Source of the DNA: Pseudomonas putida
GTDB lineage: Bacteria > Pseudomonadota > Gammaproteobacteria > Pseudomonadales > Pseudomonadaceae
Assembly: GCF_026625125.1 (NCBI RefSeq)
Contig: NZ_CP113097.1
Coordinates: 1,612,001 to 1,676,000, forward strand
Length of the DNA stretch: 64,000 bases
Direction of reading: 5' to 3'
Shown: positions 1-8,830 of the stretch, piece by piece
How positions within the stretch are numbered: the first letter of the stretch is position 1
Layout: the number at the start of each line of letters is the position of its first letter
Position numbers and translations under genes: made by a program
Notes under the pieces: model-generated
Databases searched by the model: none
The model's input: the letters and a program-made list of their open reading frames with translations, nothing else
Told to the model about the DNA's origin: nothing

Positions 1-225
1 CAGCAGCAACAGCCCGGCCACGCTCAGGGTAATCGAAAGCGGGCGGTTGGCATTGAGCTCGGCAAAGGCTGGGTAATTACCCAGCAGCCCAGCGATGCCG
101 GCCATGGCCAGCAGCACACCGAAGGTGGCTAGCAGCGCCGACAGGCCGGCGGCCAGGCGGGCGCCCCAGTTGCTTGGTTGGCGCTGGCGCAGGCGTTTGG
201 CGTCGAAACTGCCTTTGAGTTTCAT
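1..225 (-). CDS. N-terminal part of an unidentified inner-membrane protein (cut by window edge)
   Basis: Only the first 75 codons are in the window; the reading frame is open to position 1. An ATG at 225 follows an AGAGGA-like ribosome site. The translation starts with a basic stretch (MKLKGSFDAKRLRQRQ), then has a hydrophobic segment at about residues 27-47 and a second one beginning near residue 65, so at least two membrane helices with the N-terminus probably cytoplasmic. I do not recognise the family from this fragment. It is transcribed in the same direction as the isochorismatase-like gene upstream of it, about 90 bases away, and could share its transcript. Confidence 0.6.
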   Translation of the reverse strand, partial: MKLKGSFDAKRLRQRQPSNWGARLAAGLSALLATFGVLLAMAGIAGLLGNYPAFAELNANRPLSITLSVAGLLLL

Positions 226-314
226 TCCGATTTCCTCTGTGGATATCCGGAATTCGACCCGCAACCGGCCCCCTGGTTCCGCCCGGCTGCCGGGCGGTGG
301 TCAGCTCGCCAGGC

Positions 315-905
315 TCAGATCAGGCTGGCGGTGGGGGCGACGCAGGCGAAGTTGTCGGCCATGACGGCCATTTCGCACTCGTGAATCTGCGCAGCGGGAA
401 TCACGCGGTCTTTCAAGGCCAGGTCGCGGGTCGCCGAAGCGTCTTGCACCAGGGTGCAACGATAACCATAGTCCTTGGCCCGGCGTACGGTGGTGCTGAC
501 GCTGGAATGGCTCATGAAGCCGCAGACGATCAGGTCCAGGTGCCCCAGCTCCTGCAGGGTTTCGTGCAGCTTGGTGTTCTTGAAGGCATTTGGCATGCGC
601 TTTTCGATGATTATTTCACCGTCGCGTGGCTCCAGCCCCGGGATGAATTCACCGGCAGGGCCTTGTGGGTCGAAGCGGCCGCCGACGGTACCGAGGTGGC
701 GGACGTGGATGATCGGACGGCCAGCCTTGCGGGCGGCGTCGAGCAACCTGGCGATGTTGGCCACGGCCTCGTCCATGCCCGACAGCGCGAGCGGACCACT
801 GAGGTACTCTTTTTGCGCATCGATGACGATCAGGCTGGCTTGGCTCAGCTTGGCCGGCGGGTAATCGCGACCAGTGAGGCGGAACATCGTGGTTGGAACG
901 GACAT
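315..905 (-). CDS. Isochorismatase-superfamily hydrolase lacking the catalytic cysteine
   Basis: 196 residues, the usual size for the cysteine-hydrolase fold. ATG at 905 is preceded by AAGGAG at good spacing; an in-frame TTG one codon earlier is less likely. Asp29 (VIVIDAQ) and Lys102 (IIEKRMPNAF) of the family triad are present. The loop that should carry the nucleophile reads VCGFMSHSSVSTT, so the expected Cys is Ser135; the nearby Cys128 is at the non-catalytic start of the loop. Isochorismatases proper (EntB/PhzD type) also lack this Cys, whereas nicotinamidase-like amidases need it. The exact substrate cannot be told. Divergent from prmB; it points towards the membrane-protein gene at the window start. 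Confidence 0.88.
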   Translation of the reverse strand: MSVPTTMFRLTGRDYPPAKLSQASLIVIDAQKEYLSGPLALSGMDEAVANIARLLDAARKAGRPIIHVRHLGTVGGRFDPQGPAGEFIPGLEPRDGEIIIEKRMPNAFKNTKLHETLQELGHLDLIVCGFMSHSSVSTTVRRAKDYGYRCTLVQDASATRDLALKDRVIPAAQIHECEMAVMADNFACVAPTASLI

Positions 906-1084
906 CAAGGGCTCCTTGGAAGGGCTTTTGTATCGCTATTCTCCCTTGCCTTGGCGCCAATGGGAATGGTTGACAACCAAATCTGCGCAGTTACTGGCCT
1001 GTGGCTACCCACTGGGCGATCCGCAGGAACATTTGTGCGGTGCGGGCTGTTAGACTTTTGTCCAGATATCAATAGGAGTACCCC

Positions 1085-1993
1085 GTGATCACATCTCGTC
1101 TGCGCACCTTGCGCGACCATATCCGCTGGGCAGTCAGCCGCTTCCACGAGCACGAGCTGTTTTTCGGCCATGGTGCCGACAACGCCTGGGATGAAGCCCG
1201 CCTGCTGGTGCTGGGCGCCGTGCACCTGCCGTGGGAAATCGCCGACAGCTACCTGGATTGCCAGCTTGAGGACGACGAGCGTGTACGCCTGCAGCACCTG
1301 CTCAAGCGCCGTATCGAAGACCGTGTACCCACGGCATACCTGTTGGGTGAGGCGTGGTTCTGCGGTATGTCATTCATCGTGGACGAGCGTGTGCTGGTAC
1401 CGCGTTCGCCGATCGGCGAGCTGATCGAAAATCGCTTCGAGCCGTGGCTGGCCAGCGAGCCTGCGCGCATTCTCGACCTGTGCACCGGCTCGGGTTGCAT
1501 CGGTATCGTGGCGGCCGAGGTGTTCCCCGAGGCCGAGGTGGTGTTGGCCGACCTGTCCTTCGAAGCGCTTGAAGTGGCCAACCAGAACATCGAGCGCCAC
1601 GGCCTGGACGAGCGTGTGTACACGGTGCAGGGCGACGGCTTTGCGGGCCTGCCTGGGCAGCGCTTCGACCTGATCCTGTCCAACCCGCCGTATGTCGATG
1701 CCGAGGACTTCGGCGACATGCCGGCTGAGTATCACCACGAGCCGAAGATGGGCCTGGCCTGCGGCAACGATGGCCTGGACCTGGTGCGGCGCATGCTGGC
1801 CGAGGCGGCCGAACACCTGACTGAGAAGGGCCTGCTGATTGTCGAGGTGGGCAATAGCCAGGTGCATGTCGAGCAACTGTACCCGGAGGTCGACTTCGCC
1901 TGGCTGGACTTCGAGCGCGGTGGGCATGGGGTGTTCATGCTGACGGCAGAGCAGTGCCGGCAGCATCAGGAACTGTTCAAGGCCCGCCTCTGA
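1085..1993 (+). CDS. prmB: 50S ribosomal protein L3 N5-glutamine methyltransferase PrmB
   Basis: 302 residues. Transfers methyl from S-adenosylmethionine to a glutamine side chain, in the PrmB branch that of ribosomal protein L3. The start is GTG at 1085 with AGGAG eight bases upstream. Visible motifs are the SAM-binding [11 protein letters not shown] (131-141), an acidic turn at the end of the next strand (VLADLS), and the amide-binding NPPY (200-203) that defines N5-glutamine methyltransferases. The N-terminal helical substrate-recognition domain (1-100) is complete. In pseudomonads prmB lies near aroC, as here. PrmC is the close alternative, but the length and the N-terminal domain favour PrmB. 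Confidence 0.95.
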   Translation: MITSRLRTLRDHIRWAVSRFHEHELFFGHGADNAWDEARLLVLGAVHLPWEIADSYLDCQLEDDERVRLQHLLKRRIEDRVPTAYLLGEAWFCGMSFIVDERVLVPRSPIGELIENRFEPWLASEPARILDLCTGSGCIGIVAAEVFPEAEVVLADLSFEALEVANQNIERHGLDERVYTVQGDGFAGLPGQRFDLILSNPPYVDAEDFGDMPAEYHHEPKMGLACGNDGLDLVRRMLAEAAEHLTEKGLLIVEVGNSQVHVEQLYPEVDFAWLDFERGGHGVFMLTAEQCRQHQELFKARL

Positions 1994-2073
1994 TCGGGGC
2001 TTGACGGGATAGGAGCATGCCCAGGTTGCACGGTCTCGACCGCTGCAACACCCGTGGCATGTACCCGCCCGCG

Positions 2074-2862
2074 CTAGCGGGTGGCAATCCAGATCAGCAA
2101 CCCTGCCTGGAACACCGCGAACGCCACCAGGCAGGTAATGGTAAAGCGCAGCCCGCTATCCTCGCGGCGGTACTTGGCCACCCGCTCATCGCGCTCGCGC
2201 AGTTGCGCTTCCTTTTCCAAAAGGTTCTGCTCGGCCTGCTGCAGCATCCCGGCCGCTTCGAGCATGGTCACCCGTTGCACTTTCTCACTGTTCCAGCCGC
2301 CCTTGAGCTGGCCCACCGTGGCCTCCACCGTGCGGCCTTTGAGGTGCTGCCCGTCGGTGTACTCGACCTCAAGGCCGGTCGCGGTCAGGAAGCGGTCGCG
2401 GCGCAGGCGCGTGTCCTCGTTCAGCGCGTCCTTGTTCGGCAGCGCCATGCCTTCAATGTGGTAGTGCGGCCACTTGCGCTGCAACCACTGCACCGCCTGG
2501 GCCAGCATGAAGCGCCCCAGGCCGCGGTTCAGTGGCTCCAGCTGCAGGCCGCTGTCGCTGCCGATGCTCACCCGCCGCTCGAGGTGGTCGACCCGCACAT
2601 CCAGTTGGTTCTGCTCCTTGCGCACCTTCTGCCCGGGCAGGTGGATTTCCATGCGCAGCAGGCTGTGCGCCTTGTCGTGGCGCTCGGCGTGGCCGAACTC
2701 GACGAAACGCAGCGGCCGAGCGCCGCTGTTGCGGTCGGTGGGCAGCGGCGCCAGGCGCAGCAGCTGAAAGTGTTCTACTGCCAGGTCAGCCCAGGGCAGC
2801 ACGGGGCTGTCCGGGGCTTGCGGCTCTTCGGCCGGCTCTACGGCGGCGGGGGCGTCGGTCAT
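2074..2862 (-). CDS. Conserved hypothetical protein with C-terminal membrane anchor
   Basis: 262 residues, not recognised by function. The first 25 residues are rich in Pro, Ala and Glu. A soluble alpha/beta-looking part follows, then a highly charged probable coiled coil (about 200-235, rich in Glu, Arg and Gln). A single hydrophobic helix ends the protein (about 238-258, ITCLVAFAVFQAGLLIWIA). This is the layout of a tail-anchored inner-membrane protein with its bulk in the cytoplasm. The stop codon lies inside a small palindrome (ACCCGC...GCGGGT, 2063-2082) shared with the convergent prmB end, a possible weak bidirectional terminator. Start ATG at 2862; the ribosome site is weak (GAGAA). 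Confidence 0.8.
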   Translation of the reverse strand: MTDAPAAVEPAEEPQAPDSPVLPWADLAVEHFQLLRLAPLPTDRNSGARPLRFVEFGHAERHDKAHSLLRMEIHLPGQKVRKEQNQLDVRVDHLERRVSIGSDSGLQLEPLNRGLGRFMLAQAVQWLQRKWPHYHIEGMALPNKDALNEDTRLRRDRFLTATGLEVEYTDGQHLKGRTVEATVGQLKGGWNSEKVQRVTMLEAAGMLQQAEQNLLEKEAQLRERDERVAKYRREDSGLRFTITCLVAFAVFQAGLLIWIATR

Positions 2863-2943
2863 CAGGGCGTTCTCACATGCAAGCCAATACCGAGCTTATC
2901 GGCCGTATCGCCCAGGACCTGAGGCCATTGTGCAGCGATCTCC

Positions 2944-3906
2944 TCAGGCTGAGGGCAACTGATGAATGAAGGTCACCACCCGCTCACCCAGCTCACGGGC
3001 CAGCGGCAGTTCAGGGTTCAGGTAGCTGTCGCGCTGTTCGCTCATGGCTTTGGGGCTGATGCGCAGCATGTGGTTCATGCCGTCGATCAGTACCAGCTGG
3101 GCATCGGGTTTGGCCGCCTTCAGGCGTTCGGCATCGGCCACATCGACCTGCACGTCGTTGCGGCCCTGGATGATCAGCGCCGGCATCGGCAGGCGGGCGA
3201 AGGCCTTGGCCGGGTCCTGGCGGAACAGTGAGATCAGGTAGGGCTGCACGCTGGGGCGGAAAACCTGACGCAGGGGCGCGGGTACATCCAGGCTGGTCTG
3301 CCCGGCCTGCAGGCGGTCGAGCAGGGCGCTGGTGCGGGCCAGTTGCGCGGGTGGCATGCGCTGCGCCAGTTGCTCGCGCAGCACATCGGCAATGGGCCGG
3401 CCGCTGCCGGCCAGGGTGATTACCGCGCTGGCGCCGGCCTGCTCGGCGGCCAGGCTGGCGATCAGTGCGCCTTCGCTGTGGCCGACCAGTATCAGCGGGC
3501 CGAAGCGCGGGTCAGCCTTGAGCTTGCGGCTCCAGGCCACCACGTCGGCAACGTAACGCTCGACACTGAGGTTGCGCTCATCGGGGGTGGCCGGCAGGCT
3601 GGCGGCCACGCCGCGCTTGTCGTAGCGCACGCTGGCAATGTGCTCATTGGCCAGCAGCAGCGCCAGGCGCTTGAGGTTGTCGATACGCCCCGAGGCCGGG
3701 TTGTTGCCGTCGCGGTCGGTGGGGCCGGAGCCGGCGATGATCAGTACCACAGGGGGTGGTGTGGCCTGCTGCGGCAACAGCAGGCTGCCATGCAGCACGC
3801 CCTGGCCTGTGTCCAGGTCGATAGGGCGTTGCAGGACGGTGGGTGAGGCTGCCTGGGCAAGGCCGGTGCACAGCAGGAGGAACAGGGCGACGAAGCGCGG
3901 CATCAT
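2944..3906 (-). CDS. Exported alpha/beta-hydrolase (serine hydrolase)
   Basis: 320 residues with a typical Sec signal peptide (hydrophobic 4-17, cleavage near GLAQA-A, residue 19-20), so it acts in the periplasm. The alpha/beta-hydrolase triad is visible: nucleophile elbow GHSEG with Ser144, Asp251 (IIQGRNDVQV) and His279 (DGMNHM). An oxyanion-type IIAGSGPTDRDGNN motif (56-69) is the signature of the dienelactone-hydrolase-like branch that includes several exported esterases. The substrate is unknown. Two ATGs stand at the start; the second (3903) is equally possible. It is divergent from aroC with 172 bases between the starts. Confidence 0.88.
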   Translation of the reverse strand: MMPRFVALFLLLCTGLAQAASPTVLQRPIDLDTGQGVLHGSLLLPQQATPPPVVLIIAGSGPTDRDGNNPASGRIDNLKRLALLLANEHIASVRYDKRGVAASLPATPDERNLSVERYVADVVAWSRKLKADPRFGPLILVGHSEGALIASLAAEQAGASAVITLAGSGRPIADVLREQLAQRMPPAQLARTSALLDRLQAGQTSLDVPAPLRQVFRPSVQPYLISLFRQDPAKAFARLPMPALIIQGRNDVQVDVADAERLKAAKPDAQLVLIDGMNHMLRISPKAMSEQRDSYLNPELPLARELGERVVTFIHQLPSA

Positions 3907-4078
3907 GCGGTACTACATGGGGAGATGTGGCGTTTGACCCAATGTTCGTGGGAAGGTTCGGCAGATGGCAGGGCGATGATCGCTTCTCGCCGGCAGCCGG
4001 TGACAGGGCGCTCACAGAGCGGCGTTCCATCTGTATACTGCTGCTCTCGTCAATTTCAGGCAGACTCGCGGAGCGTCC

Positions 4079-5170
4079 ATGTCCGGCAATACCTACGGCA
4101 AGCTGTTCACTGTCACCACCGCTGGCGAAAGCCATGGCCCGGCGTTGGTCGCCATTGTCGATGGCTGCCCTCCGGGCCTGGAACTCTCCCTCGCCGACCT
4201 GCAGCACGACCTCGACCGGCGCAAGCCCGGTACCAGCCGGCACACCACCCAGCGCCAGGAACCGGACGAAGTGGAGATCCTCTCCGGCGTGTTCGAGGGC
4301 CGTACCACCGGTTGCTCGATCGGCCTGCTGATCCGCAACACCGATCAGAAGTCCAAGGACTACTCGACGATCAAGGACCTGTTCCGCCCGGCCCACGCCG
4401 ACTACACCTACCACCACAAGTATGGCCTGCGCGACTACCGCGGCGGTGGCCGCAGCTCGGCCCGTGAAACTGCCATGCGCGTGGCGGCCGGTGCCATCGC
4501 CAAGAAGTACCTGGCCACCCAGGGCATTCAGGTGCGCGGCTACATGAGCCAGTTGGGGCCGATCGAAATCCCCTTCAAGACCTGGGATTCGGTGCAGGAC
4601 AACGCCTTCTTCAGCCCCGACCCGGACAAGGTGCCAGAGCTGGAGGCTTACATGGACCAGCTGCGCCGCGACCAGGACTCGGTCGGGGCGAAAATCACCG
4701 TGGTGGCCGAGGGCGTGATGCCGGGCTTGGGTGAGCCGATTTTCGATCGCCTGGACGCGGAGCTGGCCCATGCGCTGATGAGCATCAACGCGGTGAAGGG
4801 CGTTGAAATCGGTGCCGGCTTCGCCAGCATCGCCCAGCGCGGCACCGAGCACCGCGACGAGCTGACCCCTGAAGGCTTCCTCAGCAATAATGCGGGGGGG
4901 ATTCTGGGCGGTATCAGCTCGGGCCAGCCGATCGTCGCCCACCTGGCGCTCAAGCCGACCTCCAGCATCACCGTGCCGGGCCGCTCGATCGACGTGGACG
5001 GCAACCCGGTCGATGTCGTCACCAAAGGCCGTCATGACCCGTGCGTTGGCATTCGCGCAACGCCGATCGCCGAGGCGATGATGGCCATCGTGCTGATGGA
5101 TCACCTGCTGCGTCACCGGGCGCAGAATGCCGAAGTGAAGGTCGCTACTCCGGTTCTGCGCCAGCTCTGA
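4079..5170 (+). CDS. aroC: Chorismate synthase
   Basis: 363 residues, full length. Catalyses the last step of the shikimate pathway, the anti-1,4-elimination of phosphate from EPSP to give chorismate, with reduced FMN as cofactor. Signature stretches are the N-terminal [18 protein letters not shown], the [19 protein letters not shown] phosphate/FMN loop (about 121-139) and the C-terminal [18 protein letters not shown] at 4079 has GGAG at seven bases. The 172-base gap to the divergent hydrolase gene should hold its promoter; a TATACT-like -10 (around 4034) is visible. The gene ends at a REP pair that separates it from the MFS gene. Confidence 0.98.
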   Translation: MSGNTYGKLFTVTTAGESHGPALVAIVDGCPPGLELSLADLQHDLDRRKPGTSRHTTQRQEPDEVEILSGVFEGRTTGCSIGLLIRNTDQKSKDYSTIKDLFRPAHADYTYHHKYGLRDYRGGGRSSARETAMRVAAGAIAKKYLATQGIQVRGYMSQLGPIEIPFKTWDSVQDNAFFSPDPDKVPELEAYMDQLRRDQDSVGAKITVVAEGVMPGLGEPIFDRLDAELAHALMSINAVKGVEIGAGFASIAQRGTEHRDELTPEGFLSNNAGGILGGISSGQPIVAHLALKPTSSITVPGRSIDVDGNPVDVVTKGRHDPCVGIRATPIAEAMMAIVLMDHLLRHRAQNAEVKVATPVLRQL

Positions 5171-5184
5171 TTCGACAGTACCGG

Positions 5185-5322
5185 CCCCATCGCCGGCAAG
5201 CCGGCTCCCACCGGGATCGCGCCAGCTTTTAGGTGTTGAGCAAGACAGCTGCCCCGCAATGTCCAGCGGGGCCAGCTCTGATTTCACGTGCTGCCCCAGT
5301 GGGAGCCGGCTTGCCGGCGATA
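5185..5322. repeat. BIME: two inverted REP elements
   Basis: Two copies of the REP palindrome (core GCCGGCAAGCCGGCTCCCAC) face each other at 5185-5212 and 5299-5322 between aroC and the MFS gene. The forward/inverted arrangement is the usual bacterial interspersed mosaic element. It can fold after transcription and protect or terminate the aroC message. Confidence 0.85.
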
Positions 5323-5361
5323 GGGTCGGTACAGGCAATATCCCTTTCTGGCTGAGCCCTG

Positions 5362-6510
5362 ATGACTGCAATCCCCTACTGGCGCCTGTCCAGCTTCTAC
5401 CTCTTCTACTTCGCTCTGCTGGGTTCGACAGCCCCATTCCTGGCCCTGTACTTCGACCACCTCGGCTTCCCCCCGGCGCGTATCGGCGAGCTGGTGGCCA
5501 TCCCTATGCTGATGCGCTGCGTCGCGCCCAACCTGTGGGGCTGGTTGGGTGATCGCAGCGGCCAGCGGCTGCTGATCGTGCGCCTCGGCGCGCTGTGTAC
5601 CCTGGCCACCTTTGCACTGATCTTCTTCGGCAAAAGCTACGCCTGGCTGGCGATGGTCATGGCCCTGCACGCGTTCTTCTGGCATGCGGTGCTGCCGCAG
5701 TTCGAGGTGATCACCCTGGCCCATCTGCACGGGCAGACGGCGCGCTACAGCCAGGTGCGCCTGTGGGGTTCGATCGGTTTCATCCTCACCGTGGTCGGGC
5801 TTGGGCGGTTGTTCGAATGGCTGAGCCTCGATATCTACCCGGTCGCCCTGGTGACCATCATGGCGGGCATCGTCGCGGCCAGCCTGTGGGTGCCCAATGC
5901 CCAGCCGGTGGAGCAGGGCGAGCGGCGCGGCGCGGGCGGCTTTCTGCGCCAGTTGCGGGCGCCTGGGGTGGTTGCCTTCTACCTCTGCGTGGCATTGATG
6001 CAGCTCAGCCATGGGCCTTACTACACCTTCCTCACGTTGCACCTGGAGCACCTGGGCTACAGCCGCAGTGCCATCGGCCTGCTCTGGGCGCTGGGAGTGG
6101 TCGCTGAAGTACTTGTCTTCATGGCCATGAGCCGCATCTTCACGCGCTTCAGTGTGCAGCAAGTGCTGCTGGCCAGCTTCCTGTTGGCCGCCCTGCGCTG
6201 GCTGCTGCTGGGTAACCTGGCGGGCGAGCCGGGTGTGTTGGTTTTCGCCCAGGTGCTGCACGCGGCCACGTTCGGCTGCTTCCATGCCGCCTCCATCGCG
6301 TTCGTCCAGGCCAGCTTCGGTGCCCGTCAGCAAGGCCAGGGCCAGGCATTGTATGCGGCGCTGTCGGGCACCGGCGGTGCGCTGGGGGCATTGTATTCGG
6401 GCTACAGCTGGAAGCTGCTGGGCCCCACGTTCACCTTTGGTATGGCCAGCGCCGCAGCGCTTGCGGCAGCCGTTATCATTGCCACTCGTTCGAAATCGAC
6501 CAGGACCTGA
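5362..6510 (+). CDS. MFS transporter (HcaT-like, MFS_1-like family)
   Basis: 382 residues with about twelve hydrophobic segments spread evenly along the chain and the short N-terminus typical of the 3-phenylpropionate-transporter-like MFS branch. The first helix carries LSSFYLFYFALLGSTAPF and the loop after helix 2 has the GWLGDRSGQR version of the MFS A-motif. It sits in the inner membrane and should move a small solute by proton symport; the substrate is not evident. The next gene starts five bases after its stop, so the two are co-translated and may share a pathway. Confidence 0.9.
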   Translation: MTAIPYWRLSSFYLFYFALLGSTAPFLALYFDHLGFPPARIGELVAIPMLMRCVAPNLWGWLGDRSGQRLLIVRLGALCTLATFALIFFGKSYAWLAMVMALHAFFWHAVLPQFEVITLAHLHGQTARYSQVRLWGSIGFILTVVGLGRLFEWLSLDIYPVALVTIMAGIVAASLWVPNAQPVEQGERRGAGGFLRQLRAPGVVAFYLCVALMQLSHGPYYTFLTLHLEHLGYSRSAIGLLWALGVVAEVLVFMAMSRIFTRFSVQQVLLASFLLAALRWLLLGNLAGEPGVLVFAQVLHAATFGCFHAASIAFVQASFGARQQGQGQALYAALSGTGGALGALYSGYSWKLLGPTFTFGMASAAALAAAVIIATRSKSTRT

Positions 6511-6515
6511 CGCTG

Positions 6516-7052
6516 ATGAGCATCCTCTGTGTATTCCACCCGTCCAGCCCGGCCTTGCCGAACAAGGTATTGACCCACCACGACGACATTGCCGCAACGT
6601 TGGCAGAGCAGGGCGTGCGTTTTGACCACGCTGCGCTGGCGCTGCGCATTCGGCCAGGCAGCAGCGAGGAAGAGGTGATGAGCACCTGCCGCGAACACCT
6701 TGACCGGCTGATGACTGCCCAAGGCTGCACAGCCTTCAGTGTGCTCAACCGCGACGGTGCCGACCCGGCGCAGGTCGACTTGCGCGATGAGCATGTGCAT
6801 GACGTGGACGAAGTGTTTGCCGTGATTACAGGCCGCGCCCAAATCGGGCTGCGCCTGGGTGACTATGTGTATGCGCTGGTGTGTGAGAAAGGCGACCAGT
6901 TGGTGATCCCGGCAGGGAGCCGGCGCTGGGTGGAGCTGGGGGACAATCCGTTTTGCCTGGCACTGCGTTTGTACACCAGTGAGCAGGGCTTGCAGCCACG
7001 CTTTACCGGGGATGAAACAGCGCGGGCCTACGCAGGCATCGACGAGTTCTAG
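6516..7052 (+). CDS. Cupin of the acireductone dioxygenase family, one metal ligand replaced
   Basis: 178 residues, the normal length for acireductone dioxygenase (ARD), the methionine-salvage enzyme that oxidises 1,2-dihydroxy-3-keto-5-methylthiopentene. The first cupin motif is kept: His93, His95 and Glu99 in DEHVHDVDEV. In the second motif, IPAGSRRWV, the fourth ligand histidine expected before Trp is Arg137. The N-terminus is also unlike classical MtnD. No mtnB or mtnC neighbours are present; instead the gene is coupled to the preceding MFS transporter (five-base gap). It may have another substrate or weak metal binding, so I avoid the symbol mtnD. Confidence 0.8.
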   Translation: MSILCVFHPSSPALPNKVLTHHDDIAATLAEQGVRFDHAALALRIRPGSSEEEVMSTCREHLDRLMTAQGCTAFSVLNRDGADPAQVDLRDEHVHDVDEVFAVITGRAQIGLRLGDYVYALVCEKGDQLVIPAGSRRWVELGDNPFCLALRLYTSEQGLQPRFTGDETARAYAGIDEF

Positions 7053-7060
7053 TGTCCGCT

Positions 7061-7160
7061 CCGGCCCCTCGTGGGCAAGCCTGTGCCTACAGAAACCCCG
7101 CCATCCCTATGGGCAATGCAGTTTCTGAGGGCGCAGGTTTACCCGCGAGCGGCCGGTGCA
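7061..7160. repeat. Degenerate REP-like pair
   Basis: The 116-base gap between two convergent genes holds two decayed REP-like stretches, one around CCCTCGTGGGCAAGCCTGTG (7066-7085) and one around GGTTTACCCGCGAGCGG (7136-7152). The second resembles the other P. putida REP type with a GCGGGT...ACCCGC core. Confidence 0.5.
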
Positions 7161-7168
7161 GACAAAAC

Positions 7169-7441
7169 TCAACGATAGGTCGGCAGCGCGAAACGCTGCT
7201 GGCTTTGCAGCATCGAAATCACCGGCAATTCACTGGCTTGCTCGGCCAGGTCGCGGCGGATGGCGCTGATCGCCCAGGACAGCTGTTCGGCGCTGTGCAG
7301 TTGCCCGTAGGTCAGCACGCGACGGGTAACCCGGCCATCAGTGGCGCGCAGCGTCAGCAGGATGCCGCCATCGGGGCGAGGCTGGGTGGTGACCTGGTAG
7401 GCCGAGAACACCGAGACGAACTTTTCCTGAATGAGGTCCAT
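7169..7441 (-). CDS. Small DUF3509-like protein
   Basis: 90 residues, soluble, with no signal peptide. The pattern MDLIQEKFVSVFSAYQVT followed by RPDGGILLTL and a C-terminal helical region (AEQLSWAISAIRRDLAEQ) fits the DUF3509 family, short proteins largely restricted to Pseudomonas and of unknown role. The start ATG at 7441 is preceded by CAGGAGTTGAT, a good ribosome site. It is convergent with the ARD-like gene. The assignment rests on pattern memory rather than a search. Confidence 0.78.
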   Translation of the reverse strand: MDLIQEKFVSVFSAYQVTTQPRPDGGILLTLRATDGRVTRRVLTYGQLHSAEQLSWAISAIRRDLAEQASELPVISMLQSQQRFALPTYR

Positions 7442-7709
7442 ATCAACTCCTGACTGATGTGTGGGCAGACGTGAGTTGATAATTGCAGTGACCGTGCCAA
7501 ACCTCGTGCTTCGTAAAAATCCTTTATTTTCAGCGGCTTAGGGTAATCTACCGAGAGGCGGTTCCGTGCAGGCTGCATGGTCGTGCATTTTGCACAGTGC
7601 ATTTTGCACGAGGTGGTCGATGCCTATCGACGCTATAGATTCTGAACCTTTGACCTGCTTGGCTTGCCTGACAAACACTTGGGCAATCTTTTCTGCCAGG
7701 AGGTTCCAG
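7442..7709. other. Divergent intergenic region
   Basis: 268 bases between the divergent DUF3509-like and ankyrin genes. It is AT-richer around 7480-7545 (TTTATTTTCAGCGGCTTAGG) and contains a short direct repeat (TGCATTTTGCACAGTGCATTTTGCAC, described in two halves: TGCATTTTGCAC occurs at 7584-7595 and again at 7598-7609). Promoters of both genes should lie here; the repeat could be an operator. Confidence 0.5.
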
Positions 7710-8234
7710 ATGTCTGAACAACAAGCACCCGCCGCCATGACCGATGACGAGACCGCAGCGTTCGCCGAGCAGGTCTTCGAGCGTGCCCGCCAGGGGGATG
7801 CCGAGATGCTCGAGCGTCTTCTGGCCAGTGGCTTGCCGGCCAATCTGCGCAACCATAAAGGCGACACGCTGCTGATGTTGGCCAGCTACCATGGCCACCA
7901 TGATGCGGTTCGTGTTTTGCTGAGCCATGGCGCCGACCCGCTGGTTGCCAACGACAACGGCCAGCTTCCGATCGCGGGTGCTGCGTTCAAGGGTGACCTG
8001 GCCATGATCCAGCTTTTGCTGGACCACGGCGTGCCGGTCGACGCCGCTGCGCAGGATGGGCGTACCGCGCTGATGCTGGCGGCGATGTTCAACCGTGTAG
8101 AGATTCTTGACCACCTGCTGGCCCAGGGGGCCGACCCGGCACGCCAGGATGCGCGCGGTGCCACTGCGCTGATGGCGGCGAATACCATGGGCGCAGTCGA
8201 CACCGCTGCGCGCTTGCAGGCGCTAGCCGGCTAA
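7710..8234 (+). CDS. Ankyrin-repeat protein
   Basis: 174 residues. Start chosen at ATG 7710, with CAGGAGG eight bases upstream; the open frame extends 48 codons further 5' but without a ribosome site. No signal peptide. After a helical lead-in (1-50) come about four ankyrin repeats, recognisable by NHKGDTLLMLASYHGHHDAV, NDNGQLPIAGAAFKGDLAMI, QDGRTALMLAAMFNRVEIL and DARGATALMAA. Ankyrin repeats mediate protein-protein contact; related short pseudomonad proteins accompany catalase genes, but none is here. The partner is unknown. Confidence 0.9.
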   Translation: MSEQQAPAAMTDDETAAFAEQVFERARQGDAEMLERLLASGLPANLRNHKGDTLLMLASYHGHHDAVRVLLSHGADPLVANDNGQLPIAGAAFKGDLAMIQLLLDHGVPVDAAAQDGRTALMLAAMFNRVEILDHLLAQGADPARQDARGATALMAANTMGAVDTAARLQALAG

Positions 8235-8293
8235 CGGCCTGGGGGCGTTTGCGGCTATCCTTGGCGACTTTTCACCCGTCGCAGGCCCCCTTC

Positions 8294-8824
8294 ATGAAAA
8301 ACCAGTTGCTCGAATTCATCAGCCTGATCGGCGCCGGCTGCATGCGCGATGAAGACATCGAGCGCATCGCCGACGAGGCCGCGCAGGCCTACGCCGACCC
8401 CGCTGCCTTCCTCGCCGCCAACCCGGACATCAACTACGACGACAGCTTCCCGATCCCGCTGGGCGAGTGGGTAGTGCTCGGCAGCCTGCCGGACACCGTG
8501 GTGTTCCAGGCCGACAGCTATCAGGAGCTGTTCCAGCACATCTGCTGTTCGTTCGACAAGAGCGTACCGTTCACCCTCAAGCCCAAGCAGCTTGCGCGTA
8601 CCGAGCCGTTGACGGCGCTCAATCGCATCCAGGTGCAGATGGCCGCGTTGAACAAAGAGGCTGGTGGTTATGTGCTGCTCAACTTCAGCCAGTTGCTCGA
8701 TGATGAGCTGCAGGTGGTGATGGTTGGCCAGAACGACCTGGCGCGGGTGCTGGAACTGGGGGCTGAGCTGGGGATCAAGGTAGAGCCTGCCTTGGAGGCG
8801 TTGAAGGTCGCTGTTCACGTCTGA
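8294..8824 (+). CDS. Conserved hypothetical cytoplasmic protein
   Basis: 176 residues from ATG 8294 (the frame is open 15 codons further upstream from a TTG, which is a poorer start). The protein is acidic and soluble, with an N-terminal helical part (QLLEFISLIGAGCMRDEDIERIADEAAQ shown here only as its ends, QLLEFISLIG and IERIADEAAQ) and a mixed C-terminal part. No catalytic motif or membrane segment was recognised. It follows the ankyrin gene by 59 bases and could share its transcript. A REP cluster follows. Confidence 0.75.
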   Translation: MKNQLLEFISLIGAGCMRDEDIERIADEAAQAYADPAAFLAANPDINYDDSFPIPLGEWVVLGSLPDTVVFQADSYQELFQHICCSFDKSVPFTLKPKQLARTEPLTALNRIQVQMAALNKEAGGYVLLNFSQLLDDELQVVMVGQNDLARVLELGAELGIKVEPALEALKVAVHV

Positions 8825-8830
8825 CGTTCA

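Noticed and set aside
3644..5437. 597-codon minus-strand frame across aroC
   Set aside because: Shadow of aroC and of the hydrolase gene; no motif.
5284..6597. 437-codon minus-strand frame across the MFS gene
   Set aside because: Shadow frame; His/Gln/Arg-rich low-complexity translation.
6516..7052. Naming the cupin gene mtnD
   Set aside because: The second-motif His ligand is replaced and no other salvage gene is near.
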